Origin: Lachnoclostridium sp. UBA1175
GTDB taxonomy: Bacteria > Bacillota > Clostridia > Lachnospirales > Lachnospiraceae
DNA length: 64,000 nucleotides
Assembly: GCA_002311665.1 (NCBI GenBank)
Contig: DBYX01000022.1
Location: 82,840-146,839, forward strand
Reading direction: 5' to 3'
The translations under genes and the position numbers were made by a program. The notes beneath the pieces were generated by a model. It ran no database searches, was not told where the DNA came from, and worked only from the letters and a program-made list of their open reading frames with translations. Every line of letters begins with the position of its first letter. The first letter of the stretch is position 1. Shown in pieces: positions 8,783-16,826 of the stretch.

Positions 8783-10129
8783 TTACTTTGCGTAAAATCG
8801 ATCCCTGCAAACCATTCCGAGGATAATGAAGAAGAACGGTGCCGTATAATACATCGTATTGCCGACAAAAGAAGAAGCAATATATCCTGCAGAGGCGATA
8901 AAACATGCAAGGCTCACGGAGTCGGTCTTCCGTATGCGGGGGAACATGCCGAACATAACGAAACACAGCCCCGCAAAATACAGCAACCCCGCAGGTATCC
9001 CGAAGAACACCGACCACTGCAGATACTCATTGTGCGGCCTGTCGTTCATTCCGTTGGTTCCCGCTCGAAGCTGTTCTTCGATCCCGTCGACGCCCCAGCC
9101 GAACACCGGTCTTTCCTTGATGTGATCAACCGTGAGCGTCCAAAGCAACCACCTACCGGTGCCTGCATTTTTCGCTTTCTCGTCATCCGCTGCAATGTTG
9201 CCGATATCGTCCACAAGCTTTGTGACATCTTTCGCCGCGCTGTGGTTAAACAGATGCATCGAAACCGTGATGACGACAAATGCTCCGCACACAATCAGCG
9301 CCCGGATAATCTCCCCGCGGTTTCTTCTCCCGATGATCACAACCGCCGTGCCGAATACAAGCGCGGCGATAACCGCAAGGTAGCACCCGAATGTGTTATT
9401 CAGGATTAATATCACGTTGTCTGTAACGAATACGACTGCACAGAGAACCCGCAACCACACCTGTTCGCCGGCCGCAATGAACAATGCCGCGGAAACAAGA
9501 ATGGCAAGGACAAGATAATATCCGTAATGATTGAATTGATGAAAGATGGCAGCCACTCCTTCGCTGTCACTGAACACCTCGAGCGGCGATGTGAAATACC
9601 CGATCAACACCAGTATGCCGATGATCAGGTTGGTTCCGAGAAATACGATGCACAGTGCTTTTCTCAGACGATCCGATTGAAGCACGACACCCAGGAAGAA
9701 GTACCCGATCAGGTATAGAATAAATGTGAACAGACTCTCGCTTCTGTAGTTGTCGCCGACATACGCGATCTCGGTGAATCCGTTGACGGTCTGGCTTATG
9801 TAGATCCACAGCGCAAGTGCGCCGAACACAGCCAGCGGAAGGAATACCTTCGGTTTTCTTCCCTGCTGCCACTCCCTCTTCACATGAAGCAGCAACAGTC
9901 CCCAGAGAAGGATTGCGACAATCGCCGCGAGAACGTTGATGATCCCGATCGTATTCGGGTATGTGCGAAGGGGACCGAACGGCGTCTCCTTATGCGGTGC
10001 GATAAACTCCCTAACGGTCTGAACCAACGGGCTGATCATAAAAAGACACAGAACGAAAAAGACAAGGATCTCGAGGTATTGCTCCTTGCCGGTCCGCCCG
10101 GTTTTGTTGTCTGCGGAATCCACTTTCAT
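8783..10129 (-). CDS. O-antigen ligase/polymerase-like membrane protein
   Basis: A 448-residue protein of about ten to twelve hydrophobic helices. A long outer loop near 330-370 carries the RPHNEYLQW segment, the Wzy_C/O-antigen-ligase hallmark. Such proteins join lipid-linked glycan repeats together or transfer the finished chain to an acceptor on the outer membrane face. It is the first gene of the polysaccharide operon, just behind a good promoter. I chose the ATG at 10129, preceded by GGTGG; a TTG seven codons earlier is open but has no ribosome binding site. Polymerase versus ligase cannot be separated by sequence. No Wzx flippase is visible in the window. Confidence 0.85.
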   Translation of the reverse strand: MKVDSADNKTGRTGKEQYLEILVFFVLCLFMISPLVQTVREFIAPHKETPFGPLRTYPNTIGIINVLAAIVAILLWGLLLLHVKREWQQGRKPKVFLPLAVFGALALWIYISQTVNGFTEIAYVGDNYRSESLFTFILYLIGYFFLGVVLQSDRLRKALCIVFLGTNLIIGILVLIGYFTSPLEVFSDSEGVAAIFHQFNHYGYYLVLAILVSAALFIAAGEQVWLRVLCAVVFVTDNVILILNNTFGCYLAVIAALVFGTAVVIIGRRNRGEIIRALIVCGAFVVITVSMHLFNHSAAKDVTKLVDDIGNIAADDEKAKNAGTGRWLLWTLTVDHIKERPVFGWGVDGIEEQLRAGTNGMNDRPHNEYLQWSVFFGIPAGLLYFAGLCFVMFGMFPRIRKTDSVSLACFIASAGYIASSFVGNTMYYTAPFFFIILGMVCRDRFYAK

Positions 10130-10174
10130 AGTATGCGTATCCACCCCCAAGTAGACTTACGTATAGTTATTTAT

Positions 10175-10203
10175 ATAGTACCATAAACACGGCAATCCCG
10201 CAA
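10175..10203 (-). promoter_or_regulatory. Promoter of the polysaccharide operon
   Basis: On the minus strand TTGCGG is followed after exactly 17 bases by TACTAT. The predicted start of transcription is near 10168, about 40 bases before the ATG of the O-antigen-ligase-like gene. The terminator of the upstream prepilin gene ends just before it, so the operon has its own promoter. Confidence 0.65.
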
Positions 10204-10239
10204 CTAAAGGACACACAAATAACCCGCCGCGGACACATA

Positions 10240-10275
10240 AATAAAGCCGTCAGCCGCGCAATTGCGGCTGACGGC
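10240..10275 (-). terminator. Intrinsic terminator after the Thr-Pro-linker prepilin gene
   Basis: A perfect 12-bp stem (GCCGTCAGCCGC paired with its complement, loop of six) spans 10246-10275. On the minus strand it is followed by TTTATTTATG, a short T-rich run. It closes the single-gene prepilin transcript and separates it from the polysaccharide operon. Confidence 0.85.
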
Positions 10276-10299
10276 ATCATCTGCAGAATCTGCTTTCGA

Positions 10300-11388
10300 T
10301 CACTTGTAATAGATAATCTTCACGCATTCAAATTTGAATCCGGAATTATCGTTGACCTTGATACAGACCTTCTTCACTCCGAGATTCTTGCCAAACTCCC
10401 TGAATTCACCTACAGTGAAATCATAAGTAAGCTCATCTCCCTTATCCGGAACTGAATCAAGCTTAAACTCGTATCCGTCCGCGGGAACGAACACATCCAG
10501 ACCGATACCGCCGATGACCTGTCCCTTCTTCGCCTCGACCTCGTCATCGCTTCTTGAAACTACAACTCTGAATACGGCGTCATCCGGATAGGCCACCATC
10601 GTGTTGATAACGACCGAGCCCGTGTTGGTCGTATTATTCTCAAGCTTAGTAACAACTGTCGGCTCCTTCTCACCCGGGGTCGGAGTAGGTGTATCTACGG
10701 GCTGCGTAGGCTCCGGAGTAGGAGTAGCATCCCCGCCCGGCGTTACTTCCGATGTCGTAGGCGTCGGGATCGGAGTCGGAGTATTCGTAGGCTTCGGCGT
10801 AGGCGTGCTTGTCGGCAGTTCCACATCGTGACCCGCATACTTCGCAAAATACTCGATCGTCTTTCCGTTCAGCGGTGTGTCCTTCGTATCGTATGTATTT
10901 TTATCTCCGACCTGTGCTCGGACCGTCGTGCGTACGAGGCCCTTGGCCGTATCCTTGTCGACAAGGTCGATGACAAACGTCACCACATGGTTCGCAACCA
11001 CCTGCATCCCGTCGTTCTGCGGCTTGTCACCTTCCGCCATCTTACGGATGACATTCTCGTCGGTTCCGTAATCGGCCGTGTTCTTTTCGATCATATATAC
11101 TTTGCCCGAAGCAGAATCAAAATGGAAGATCTGGCTCTTCTCCGAACCGACGAAACGAATGTAGTTCTCCTCGTCATAATTTACATCGAGATCCGCCGCG
11201 CGCGCATAGCCGTCCACCCGGTTCAAAAGATCCTCAACGACCTTCTTCGCCTCGAGTTCTTCCTTGGACGGTCCGTCTGTGTTCTTGGTGAGCTTCACAA
11301 CAAGCAACAGACCTACGACAACCGCCACAAGAATCACGGCAGCCACAACGATCTCAACAGTCGATAAGCCGGTGTTCTTACGCTTCAT
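10300..11388 (-). CDS. Prepilin-like protein with Thr-Pro-rich linker
   Basis: A 362-residue secreted or pilus protein. It begins with a class III signal, positively charged MKRKNTG then LSTVE, so cleavage by the prepilin peptidase would follow Gly7 and leave Glu at position 5; a hydrophobic helix follows to about residue 32. A globular part of about 150 residues leads into a TPTP-rich low-complexity linker (about 190-240) and a C-terminal beta-rich domain. The ATG at 11388 sits eight to nine bases after AGGGG, better than an ATG three codons earlier. It has its own consensus promoter and terminator, so it can be made independently of the pilus operon. A minor pilin or adhesin role is an inference. 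Confidence 0.8.
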   Translation of the reverse strand: MKRKNTGLSTVEIVVAAVILVAVVVGLLLVVKLTKNTDGPSKEELEAKKVVEDLLNRVDGYARAADLDVNYDEENYIRFVGSEKSQIFHFDSASGKVYMIEKNTADYGTDENVIRKMAEGDKPQNDGMQVVANHVVTFVIDLVDKDTAKGLVRTTVRAQVGDKNTYDTKDTPLNGKTIEYFAKYAGHDVELPTSTPTPKPTNTPTPIPTPTTSEVTPGGDATPTPEPTQPVDTPTPTPGEKEPTVVTKLENNTTNTGSVVINTMVAYPDDAVFRVVVSRSDDEVEAKKGQVIGGIGLDVFVPADGYEFKLDSVPDKGDELTYDFTVGEFREFGKNLGVKKVCIKVNDNSGFKFECVKIIYYK

Positions 11389-11546
11389 AGGTATCATCCC
11401 CTTTGTTAAGTATATTCAAGTTCTGCATTCTCTGCTTTCTTTCAACGGGTTCGCCAGGGTAAAGACGAACGAAACGGTTTTGCTATAACACAATCTGAAC
11501 CCACTCCAAGGAGCCGGTTCATAATAATCGTACACTTATCACTAAT

Positions 11547-11575
11547 ATATTATGCTTTGGCTCGCGAATTGTCAA
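11547..11575 (-). promoter_or_regulatory. Consensus promoter of the separate prepilin gene
   Basis: TTGACA, 17 bases, TAATAT on the minus strand, one of the best sigma-70-type matches in the window. The predicted transcript starts near 11540 and has a leader of about 150 bases. Early in it lies a hairpin at 11497-11520 with arms GAACC/GGTTC and CTCC/GGAG. No known riboswitch could be recognised in the leader. Confidence 0.85.
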
Positions 11576-11626
11576 ATATTACTTACCGCAAAGAGAACAA
11601 AAAATCGTACAAAACTATGTTTTTTC

Positions 11627-11666
11627 GGGAAAACTAACGATTGACTGCCAAGCAGGCAGTCAATCG
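11627..11666 (-). terminator. Terminator of the type IV pilus operon
   Basis: A perfect 12-bp stem, CGATTGACTGCC with loop of five and complement, at 11638-11666, followed on the minus strand by TTAGTTTT. It lies about 45 bases after the last pilin gene of the operon and before the prepilin promoter. The gene-free stretch 11389-11711 is fully accounted for by this terminator, the promoter and the leader hairpin. Confidence 0.8.
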
Positions 11667-11711
11667 CTCGTATTTCATCACATAAATCCAAAATAATGTT
11701 GTGACTGTCGA

Positions 11712-12572
11712 TCACTTGCTGATGCTCGTGATGCAGATGTCGTCCGGATTGAGATCTCCGGAAGATGTGGCCACGCGGAACATTACATTTGCACCGTTAT
11801 TCCAGGCGCCGCTTGTCTTGCAGTGCACGGTGAGAACTCCGGTGATCTTGTTGTAATGAATATTGTTCGCAGAGATCGCTGCGATACCGGACAACGCAGT
11901 CACACTGTTGATATCCTTGTTGCCGACCGAAAGCTTGAATCGGATCGTAATATCCGTGTTGGTAGGAATACCTGCACCGGTGTTCTGCACAAGCGTGTAC
12001 TTGACGACCTTTTTCGCACTAACCGTTTCTTCCGTCTCCGTCTCGGTAACCTGATCATGGAAGTCGCCCGCATCCGCTCCGGTATTGCGGAGGAACACAT
12101 TCTTCGTCATCGACGCCTCACGGCTGCCGTATTTGACGCGCATTCCCATCGTGACATAGCCGTCGTCGTAGTGTGATGTGTCAAGCAGGAACGACTCCAC
12201 ATGGTCCGCAAGAAGGTTGTTTGCACTCGTTATGGAAGTTTCCGCTTCCGACGCACCGAACTCCTTCGCATACAGACTGTTGCCGACGAGCTGCACGACA
12301 TACTTCTTCGTCTTGTTGGCGATCGTCGCCTTCTTCGTGGAGGACGTGTACGTCACTCCGCAGTTGGCGTCCACAAGCATATTGCTTACCATCGCAAAGG
12401 TGGTCTGCAGTTCCGACTGAACTTCCACTTCCTTGCTGGAACTCGAGTAATACTTGGTCGAAAGGTTGATCAACGCAAGTATACCGATCATCGCAACGGA
12501 AAGCGCCGCAACCGAGACAAGCAACTCGACGAGAGACATACCTTGGTTCCGAACTGTTTTCACTTCGTTCAT
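11712..12572 (-). CDS. Minor prepilin, PilW-like
   Basis: A 286-residue minor pilin. The class III signal is NQG followed by MSLVELLVS, placing Glu at position 5 of the mature protein, then a hydrophobic helix to about residue 35. The following YYSSSSKEVEVQSELQTTF segment resembles PilW/PilJ-type proteins, which form the initiating tip complex of type IV pili. The rest is a beta-rich head with no recognised domain. GGAGG lies six bases before the ATG. It is the last gene of the pilus operon, 13 bases after the preceding minor pilin, and is followed by a terminator. Confidence 0.82.
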   Translation of the reverse strand: MNEVKTVRNQGMSLVELLVSVAALSVAMIGILALINLSTKYYSSSSKEVEVQSELQTTFAMVSNMLVDANCGVTYTSSTKKATIANKTKKYVVQLVGNSLYAKEFGASEAETSITSANNLLADHVESFLLDTSHYDDGYVTMGMRVKYGSREASMTKNVFLRNTGADAGDFHDQVTETETEETVSAKKVVKYTLVQNTGAGIPTNTDITIRFKLSVGNKDINSVTALSGIAAISANNIHYNKITGVLTVHCKTSGAWNNGANVMFRVATSSGDLNPDDICITSISK

Positions 12573-12585
12573 GGCGTCCCTCCTC

Positions 12586-13113
12586 TCAGTATGAAACCTT
12601 GCCGGTCAGCTTGGTAAGATGCAAGGTAACCGACTTGGATCCGTTGCTAAAACGAATGCTCTCGATGACTCTGTCCGTCGTGGGAACCAGATTTCCCTTG
12701 TCGGTGGCGCTGGCACCGCCGTTTATATATGCTTCACTGAAAGCACCGGATTCGCGGTTGTAGTAGATGCGGATCACATCGACGGAGCCTGCATTCACCG
12801 TGCTGCCCCCGTATCCGACCGAGACGCTGATCTTATTGCTCACCGTCACTCTGTCAAGAACCGTCTCGTCCGATGCGTGGATCGTGAACACGGTATCACC
12901 GTCCGAGTTCTCCTGGATCTGCATATAGCAGTTGTCCTTACTCATCGCGATCGTCTGGGCTGTCTGGAACTGCCCTCTGACATCGCTCGCTGCGTTGCTG
13001 ACCTTCTGCCTTGATACGACCGTGACGCTGATCCCGACAACGGAAACCAACACGCCCATGATCGCGATCACGACGATCAGCTCGATCAGCGATAAGCCTT
13101 CATTCCGTTTCAT
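12586..13113 (-). CDS. Minor prepilin, GspH/FimT-like
   Basis: A 175-residue pseudopilin. The leader is only six residues, MKRNEG, before LSLIELIVV, with Glu at mature position 5. The hydrophobic helix continues through about residue 28, and VSNAASDVRGQFQTAQTIAMSK resembles the alpha1-C region of GspH/FimT proteins that form the pilus tip. A small beta-rich head follows. GAGGAG lies just upstream of the ATG. It sits in a run of four minor pilin genes, the usual arrangement for the tip-initiating complex. Confidence 0.82.
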   Translation of the reverse strand: MKRNEGLSLIELIVVIAIMGVLVSVVGISVTVVSRQKVSNAASDVRGQFQTAQTIAMSKDNCYMQIQENSDGDTVFTIHASDETVLDRVTVSNKISVSVGYGGSTVNAGSVDVIRIYYNRESGAFSEAYINGGASATDKGNLVPTTDRVIESIRFSNGSKSVTLHLTKLTGKVSY

Positions 13114-13187
13114 ATAATCTCCTCTCTCCCTGCAGGCGCCCGCCTGCTACTTCGTACAACGAAGCCCTATTCATCGTAGGAAGACCA

Positions 13188-15236
13188 TCAATATTTCTCC
13201 CAGTTTTCAAACGAAACTACTTCGAGAGTCTTGTTGTGTACAACATCGTTCTCCGTCACCGTCGTCTCCTGGTTGCCGCCGCCGTTTCTCGTGTACAGCG
13301 TCTTGATTCCGCCGACGAAGTAATTGTTGACGATATTGTACTGATTGTACTGGCTCGCATCCTTTCTTGCAAGGTGCAGACCGATCTGATCAATGAACGA
13401 TTTGTACGCCGCTTCGGAGCTGAAGCCTTCGCTCATCGGAACGACTCTTACGATGCCGCCGTCCTTCGGCTTCATAGAAACACTCTTGGAAGAGAGCATG
13501 ATAAGTCTTGCGTCTTTGTTCCAGTTCATATCATTGAAGGATATCGCATTCGTTGTAAGGTAGAAGAGCGCGTTTGCATAGTTACTTGTGCTGAGCATCG
13601 AGTTGTGATTACCGATGCAGATCTTGACTTTGAAACCATTGATCGACTGCTCGTTCTGGTCCTCACCCTTGCCGTTGGTATCCGCCGACTTGCCGCGACC
13701 GGACTTAAAGTAGAACTTGTTGCCGTTCTTCAGTCTGGCCACCGACTCGACCGTAGCCGAGTCCTTCTCCTGATAGCAGTCCGTGTATCTGATCGTGTTG
13801 GCCGTGGGTGCAATGTGGTTGCTCTCCGACATACCCTTCAGGAACCACTCGACATCCACCAGTGCACAATACTCGGGATCGTAATAATTGCCGTCACTCT
13901 TCTTGATGTTCGACTCGGGATTCGTGCTCGGAACCGATGCATCGTTATCGTACAGTCCGGAGGCGGTCAGTTTGATGTTTGTATTGCTGCCGCTGTAGGT
14001 CACCTTGCCGTTCTTAAACGAAGCTTCCTTCACGGTTGCCTTCAGGTCGTTGTTGTTCGTTCCGATAACGATCGAGTCGCGTCCCGTGGAGCAGATAAAG
14101 AGCGCTCCTTTGCTGCTGTAATCCGTGTCTACCTTGTCAGCCTGGGACTTTGTGTACTGCGGTTTCTTCGGATAAGGAAGATGCGTGATGGAACTGGACC
14201 CCGTGTAGTTGCCCGTCGCCGCCTTGTATGACGTCGCACCCTTCTTGAACTCGATATCCCGGCAGACCAGCGTCGTGTCCTTGTTGACGATCAGCTGGCC
14301 GCTTTCCTGAAGACGGATCGTTCCGCGAACGACAACCGTTCCGCCCATCAGCACAACCTTGGCATTGCCCTTGATGATCATATCGCCGTTCAACACAAGG
14401 CTGTTGGTCTCCGCGCCGGTACTCTGTCTCTCTGCTTTCTCGGAAGCCGACTCCGTGAAGTACAGTAGCGTGTTGCCCCCGATCTCGATTGCCGTCGCCG
14501 TCGCAACTCCGTTCGTCACGGTATATCCGCCATTGGTCGAGGGGTTGGTGCAGACATAACCGCTGTAGTAGCTTCCGGCCACCTGCAGCAGCGTGTCCTG
14601 CGAGTCCGCGGAAAGTGCACTCGTACCGCCGCCCGCGATCATCGAATATCTTGAGGTCTGCGTCTGCGTGGTCGTCGTGATATAGAACGGAGAACGAATG
14701 CGGATGTCCGTCTTGATGTTCGAGACATAACCGCCCTCCGACTCGTCGACATACTCAATCTTGATGTTCTTGATGATAATCTCGCCCTCGCCGGACTCCT
14801 CGAAGCAGTGACCGCTTCCGTCGCCTTCCACGGAGAGGCTCACGACCTTCATCGTCGGGTTGCTGTTGGTGATATAACTCGCGAGTGCTTTCTCCAGTTT
14901 TACCTTCTCGGAACTTGTTGAAGATGCACCTGCCGCAACACCGTCGGCGAGCAGTTTGGACTTAAAGTTTGCAATGAACGCGACCTGCGTCGTGGAGGAA
15001 GACTCCGCGAACGCTACCGCGACCTTCTGCTGCACGCCCAGTTTAATGTCATCTACGAACGCTTCATTCTCATAGAATGTCGAGGACGACTGCTTTCCGA
15101 TACCCTTCTGCAGGTAGGAGAGCAGGGAGATCCTCAGGATCGTAGCTGACAGAAGGAAACAAAGCATGATGCAGATCATCACGCTGATCAGCGCGATACC
15201 GCGATCATCATTTTTTAATCTTCTGCGCATAAACAT
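13188..15236 (-). CDS. Large PilX-like pilus-associated protein with beta-helix-like region
   Basis: A 682-residue protein in the PilX position of the minor pilin cluster. After a short basic leader (RRRLKNDDRG) comes IALISVMICIMLCFLL, the PilX_N-type membrane helix; position 5 is Ser rather than Glu, as in PilX-like members. Around residues 265-320 short beta strands repeat with a rhythm of small and valine-rich residues (LVLNGDMIIKG, VVLMGGTVVVRG), suggesting a right-handed beta-helix or bactofilin-like fold. It is much longer than classical PilX. The ATG at 15236 lies eight bases after AAAGGAG; a TTG six codons upstream was rejected. Likely a tip or adhesive subunit, by inference. Confidence 0.7.
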   Translation of the reverse strand: MFMRRRLKNDDRGIALISVMICIMLCFLLSATILRISLLSYLQKGIGKQSSSTFYENEAFVDDIKLGVQQKVAVAFAESSSTTQVAFIANFKSKLLADGVAAGASSTSSEKVKLEKALASYITNSNPTMKVVSLSVEGDGSGHCFEESGEGEIIIKNIKIEYVDESEGGYVSNIKTDIRIRSPFYITTTTQTQTSRYSMIAGGGTSALSADSQDTLLQVAGSYYSGYVCTNPSTNGGYTVTNGVATATAIEIGGNTLLYFTESASEKAERQSTGAETNSLVLNGDMIIKGNAKVVLMGGTVVVRGTIRLQESGQLIVNKDTTLVCRDIEFKKGATSYKAATGNYTGSSSITHLPYPKKPQYTKSQADKVDTDYSSKGALFICSTGRDSIVIGTNNNDLKATVKEASFKNGKVTYSGSNTNIKLTASGLYDNDASVPSTNPESNIKKSDGNYYDPEYCALVDVEWFLKGMSESNHIAPTANTIRYTDCYQEKDSATVESVARLKNGNKFYFKSGRGKSADTNGKGEDQNEQSINGFKVKICIGNHNSMLSTSNYANALFYLTTNAISFNDMNWNKDARLIMLSSKSVSMKPKDGGIVRVVPMSEGFSSEAAYKSFIDQIGLHLARKDASQYNQYNIVNNYFVGGIKTLYTRNGGGNQETTVTENDVVHNKTLEVVSFENWEKY

Positions 15237-15250
15237 AATCGGTTCTCCTT

Positions 15251-15916
15251 TCAATAGCTATAGTCTGTGACAGAACCTTCAATCTCTGCAAGCGGAGCAC
15301 CCGCCGTGAGCGATGTGAGATCGCTGGCGGAGCGGTAAACCAAAATCGTTACCTTATAAAACTTCATAACGTTGACACCACCCGCCCGCAATGTGGTTTC
15401 AACACTTCCTCCCGCCGCGCCGCGGCTTCTTGTTACATCCAGTTCGTACTTGATGATGGCGTCGTAACTTGCTCCGCCGGACTGGATCTTACGGACCCAG
15501 AACGCGTACTTTCCGTCACTCTTGGCATGGAACTCATATCCGTTCGATGTGCTGTACGTCACGGTCTTGTTCGTTCCGCCGATCGTGCTGGTCAATGCAA
15601 AATTCACTTCCTGCGCGGAACCTGAGAATGACGTGCCCGCCTCCAGGTCGCCTGCGACGATCGTGATCGGAACCGACGGAGTCAGATTGTCACACTGTGC
15701 GGCAACCTCCTTCAGCGAAATACCCTTGCAGGATTCCATCAGATTCTCAGCGATCGTCGTCGCCGAAAGACGACGGCGGGACTTGCTGTTGACCGTTGCC
15801 ACAGACACGAACGACTGCAGAACGGGGATGGAAATCACCGCGAGGATCGCGACCGCGATCAACACCTCCACCAAAGTAAAACCGGAATTTCTCTTTTTCT
15901 CTCTGTCCTCTCTCAT
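15251..15916 (-). CDS. Minor prepilin, PilV-like
   Basis: A 221-residue minor pilin. The leader ends NSG and is followed by FTLVEVLIAVAILAV, a textbook class III signal with Glu at mature position 5. SRRRLSATTIAENLMES after the helix is typical of PilV/GspI-type proteins, whose AENL segment packs against partner pilins. Its stop lies 14 bases before the chosen start of the PilX-like gene, and AAAGGG sits eight bases before its own ATG. With the PilX-, FimT- and PilW-like proteins downstream it completes a minor pilin set. Confidence 0.82.
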   Translation of the reverse strand: MREDREKKRNSGFTLVEVLIAVAILAVISIPVLQSFVSVATVNSKSRRRLSATTIAENLMESCKGISLKEVAAQCDNLTPSVPITIVAGDLEAGTSFSGSAQEVNFALTSTIGGTNKTVTYSTSNGYEFHAKSDGKYAFWVRKIQSGGASYDAIIKYELDVTRSRGAAGGSVETTLRAGGVNVMKFYKVTILVYRSASDLTSLTAGAPLAEIEGSVTDYSY

Positions 15917-16092
15917 ACTCCTATCCCTTTCCGGCTCCCGGCGGCTTCACAGCGCCGCCATTGCAGATCCTTACTCTATGTTTATGCTTCTCCTCTTGAG
16001 GCATACTGTATGCCCTGCTGTCTATATACGGCTATGCCGTTCCCGCCGCAACGGGCGGGAACGGTAAACCGTCGTACTTATAATCTTTTCGA

Positions 16093-16824
16093 TCACGGCA
16101 TCGGAAGTTGGCCTTCCGGTGTCGGCTCCGGAGTCGGCGTTACCGTCGGTCCGAATACGCACTCAACACCCATCGAAACGGTAGGAACTACAACTTCCGG
16201 ATGAGGATAGTTGGAATCAAGTCCCTGTCCGAGAGACGAGAAGTCGGATACGCCGTATGCGTGAACGATGATGCTTCCAATCACGGTTCCTGTGATGTTA
16301 TTGAACTTAAGCGTGATCGTCTCAAAGTTCTTCGCCTTGTTCTTCTCTGCCTCCTGGAAGATCGATGCAAGCATCTTCTTGCAGCCTGTATAGGTCGCAT
16401 TGGTAAATGTCATATTGAAGGACGCGTCGTTGCTGCCGAAGAGCACGTTCTTCTCGTTGAACTTGCCGTAGTAGCTCTCCTGAGTTGCTGAAGCAAGCAT
16501 ATAATACTCTCCGAAATGCACTCCGTACTCCGGAACCTGCTCAAGGCTGTACAGGTACATGATCATGTCGTCGAAGCGGTAGAAAGCGGGATATCTCTTT
16601 ACCATCGCCTTCATCTCACCTTCCCACTTGGTCATCTCGTTCTTCAGTTCCTGCTCGTTGATCTTGAGAAGCTTCTTGTTCTCATCGGTCTTCGCGGTGA
16701 TCTTATTCTGGAGTTCCTCCGCCTTGGTGACCTGCGCGCGGTAATTGAACTGATATACGCAGAAGAGTGCGATCGCTCCCAAAAGCACCATCACGATGCT
16801 GATATCTCTCTTGGAAATCTTCAT
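16093..16824 (-). CDS. pilO: Type IV pilus assembly protein PilO
   Basis: A 243-residue inner-membrane protein with one N-terminal helix (about 9-27), a coiled coil of alternating Glu and Lys residues (about 30-75), and an extracytoplasmic domain. This layout, together with its place directly after the PilM-PilN fusion (three bases apart), identifies PilO. PilO pairs with PilN to align the assembly ATPase and platform with the growing pilus. Unusually the C-terminus ends in a short Thr-Pro run (TVTPTPEPTPEG), matching a longer one in the PilN part of the neighbouring fusion. Confidence 0.85.
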   Translation of the reverse strand: MKISKRDISIVMVLLGAIALFCVYQFNYRAQVTKAEELQNKITAKTDENKKLLKINEQELKNEMTKWEGEMKAMVKRYPAFYRFDDMIMYLYSLEQVPEYGVHFGEYYMLASATQESYYGKFNEKNVLFGSNDASFNMTFTNATYTGCKKMLASIFQEAEKNKAKNFETITLKFNNITGTVIGSIIVHAYGVSDFSSLGQGLDSNYPHPEVVVPTVSMGVECVFGPTVTPTPEPTPEGQLPMP

Positions 16825-16826
16825 AC

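Noticed and set aside
6533..9409. A plus-strand open frame of 958 codons
   Set aside because: It is antisense to the DUF4422 fusion and the O-antigen-ligase gene, which have clear motifs.
10130..10150. TTG start for the O-antigen-ligase-like gene
   Set aside because: It has no ribosome binding site; the ATG at 10129 has GGTGG upstream.
11389..11546. Cyclic di-GMP riboswitch in the prepilin leader
   Set aside because: Such switches often precede pilus genes in clostridia, but I do not see the conserved core; only a simple hairpin is present.
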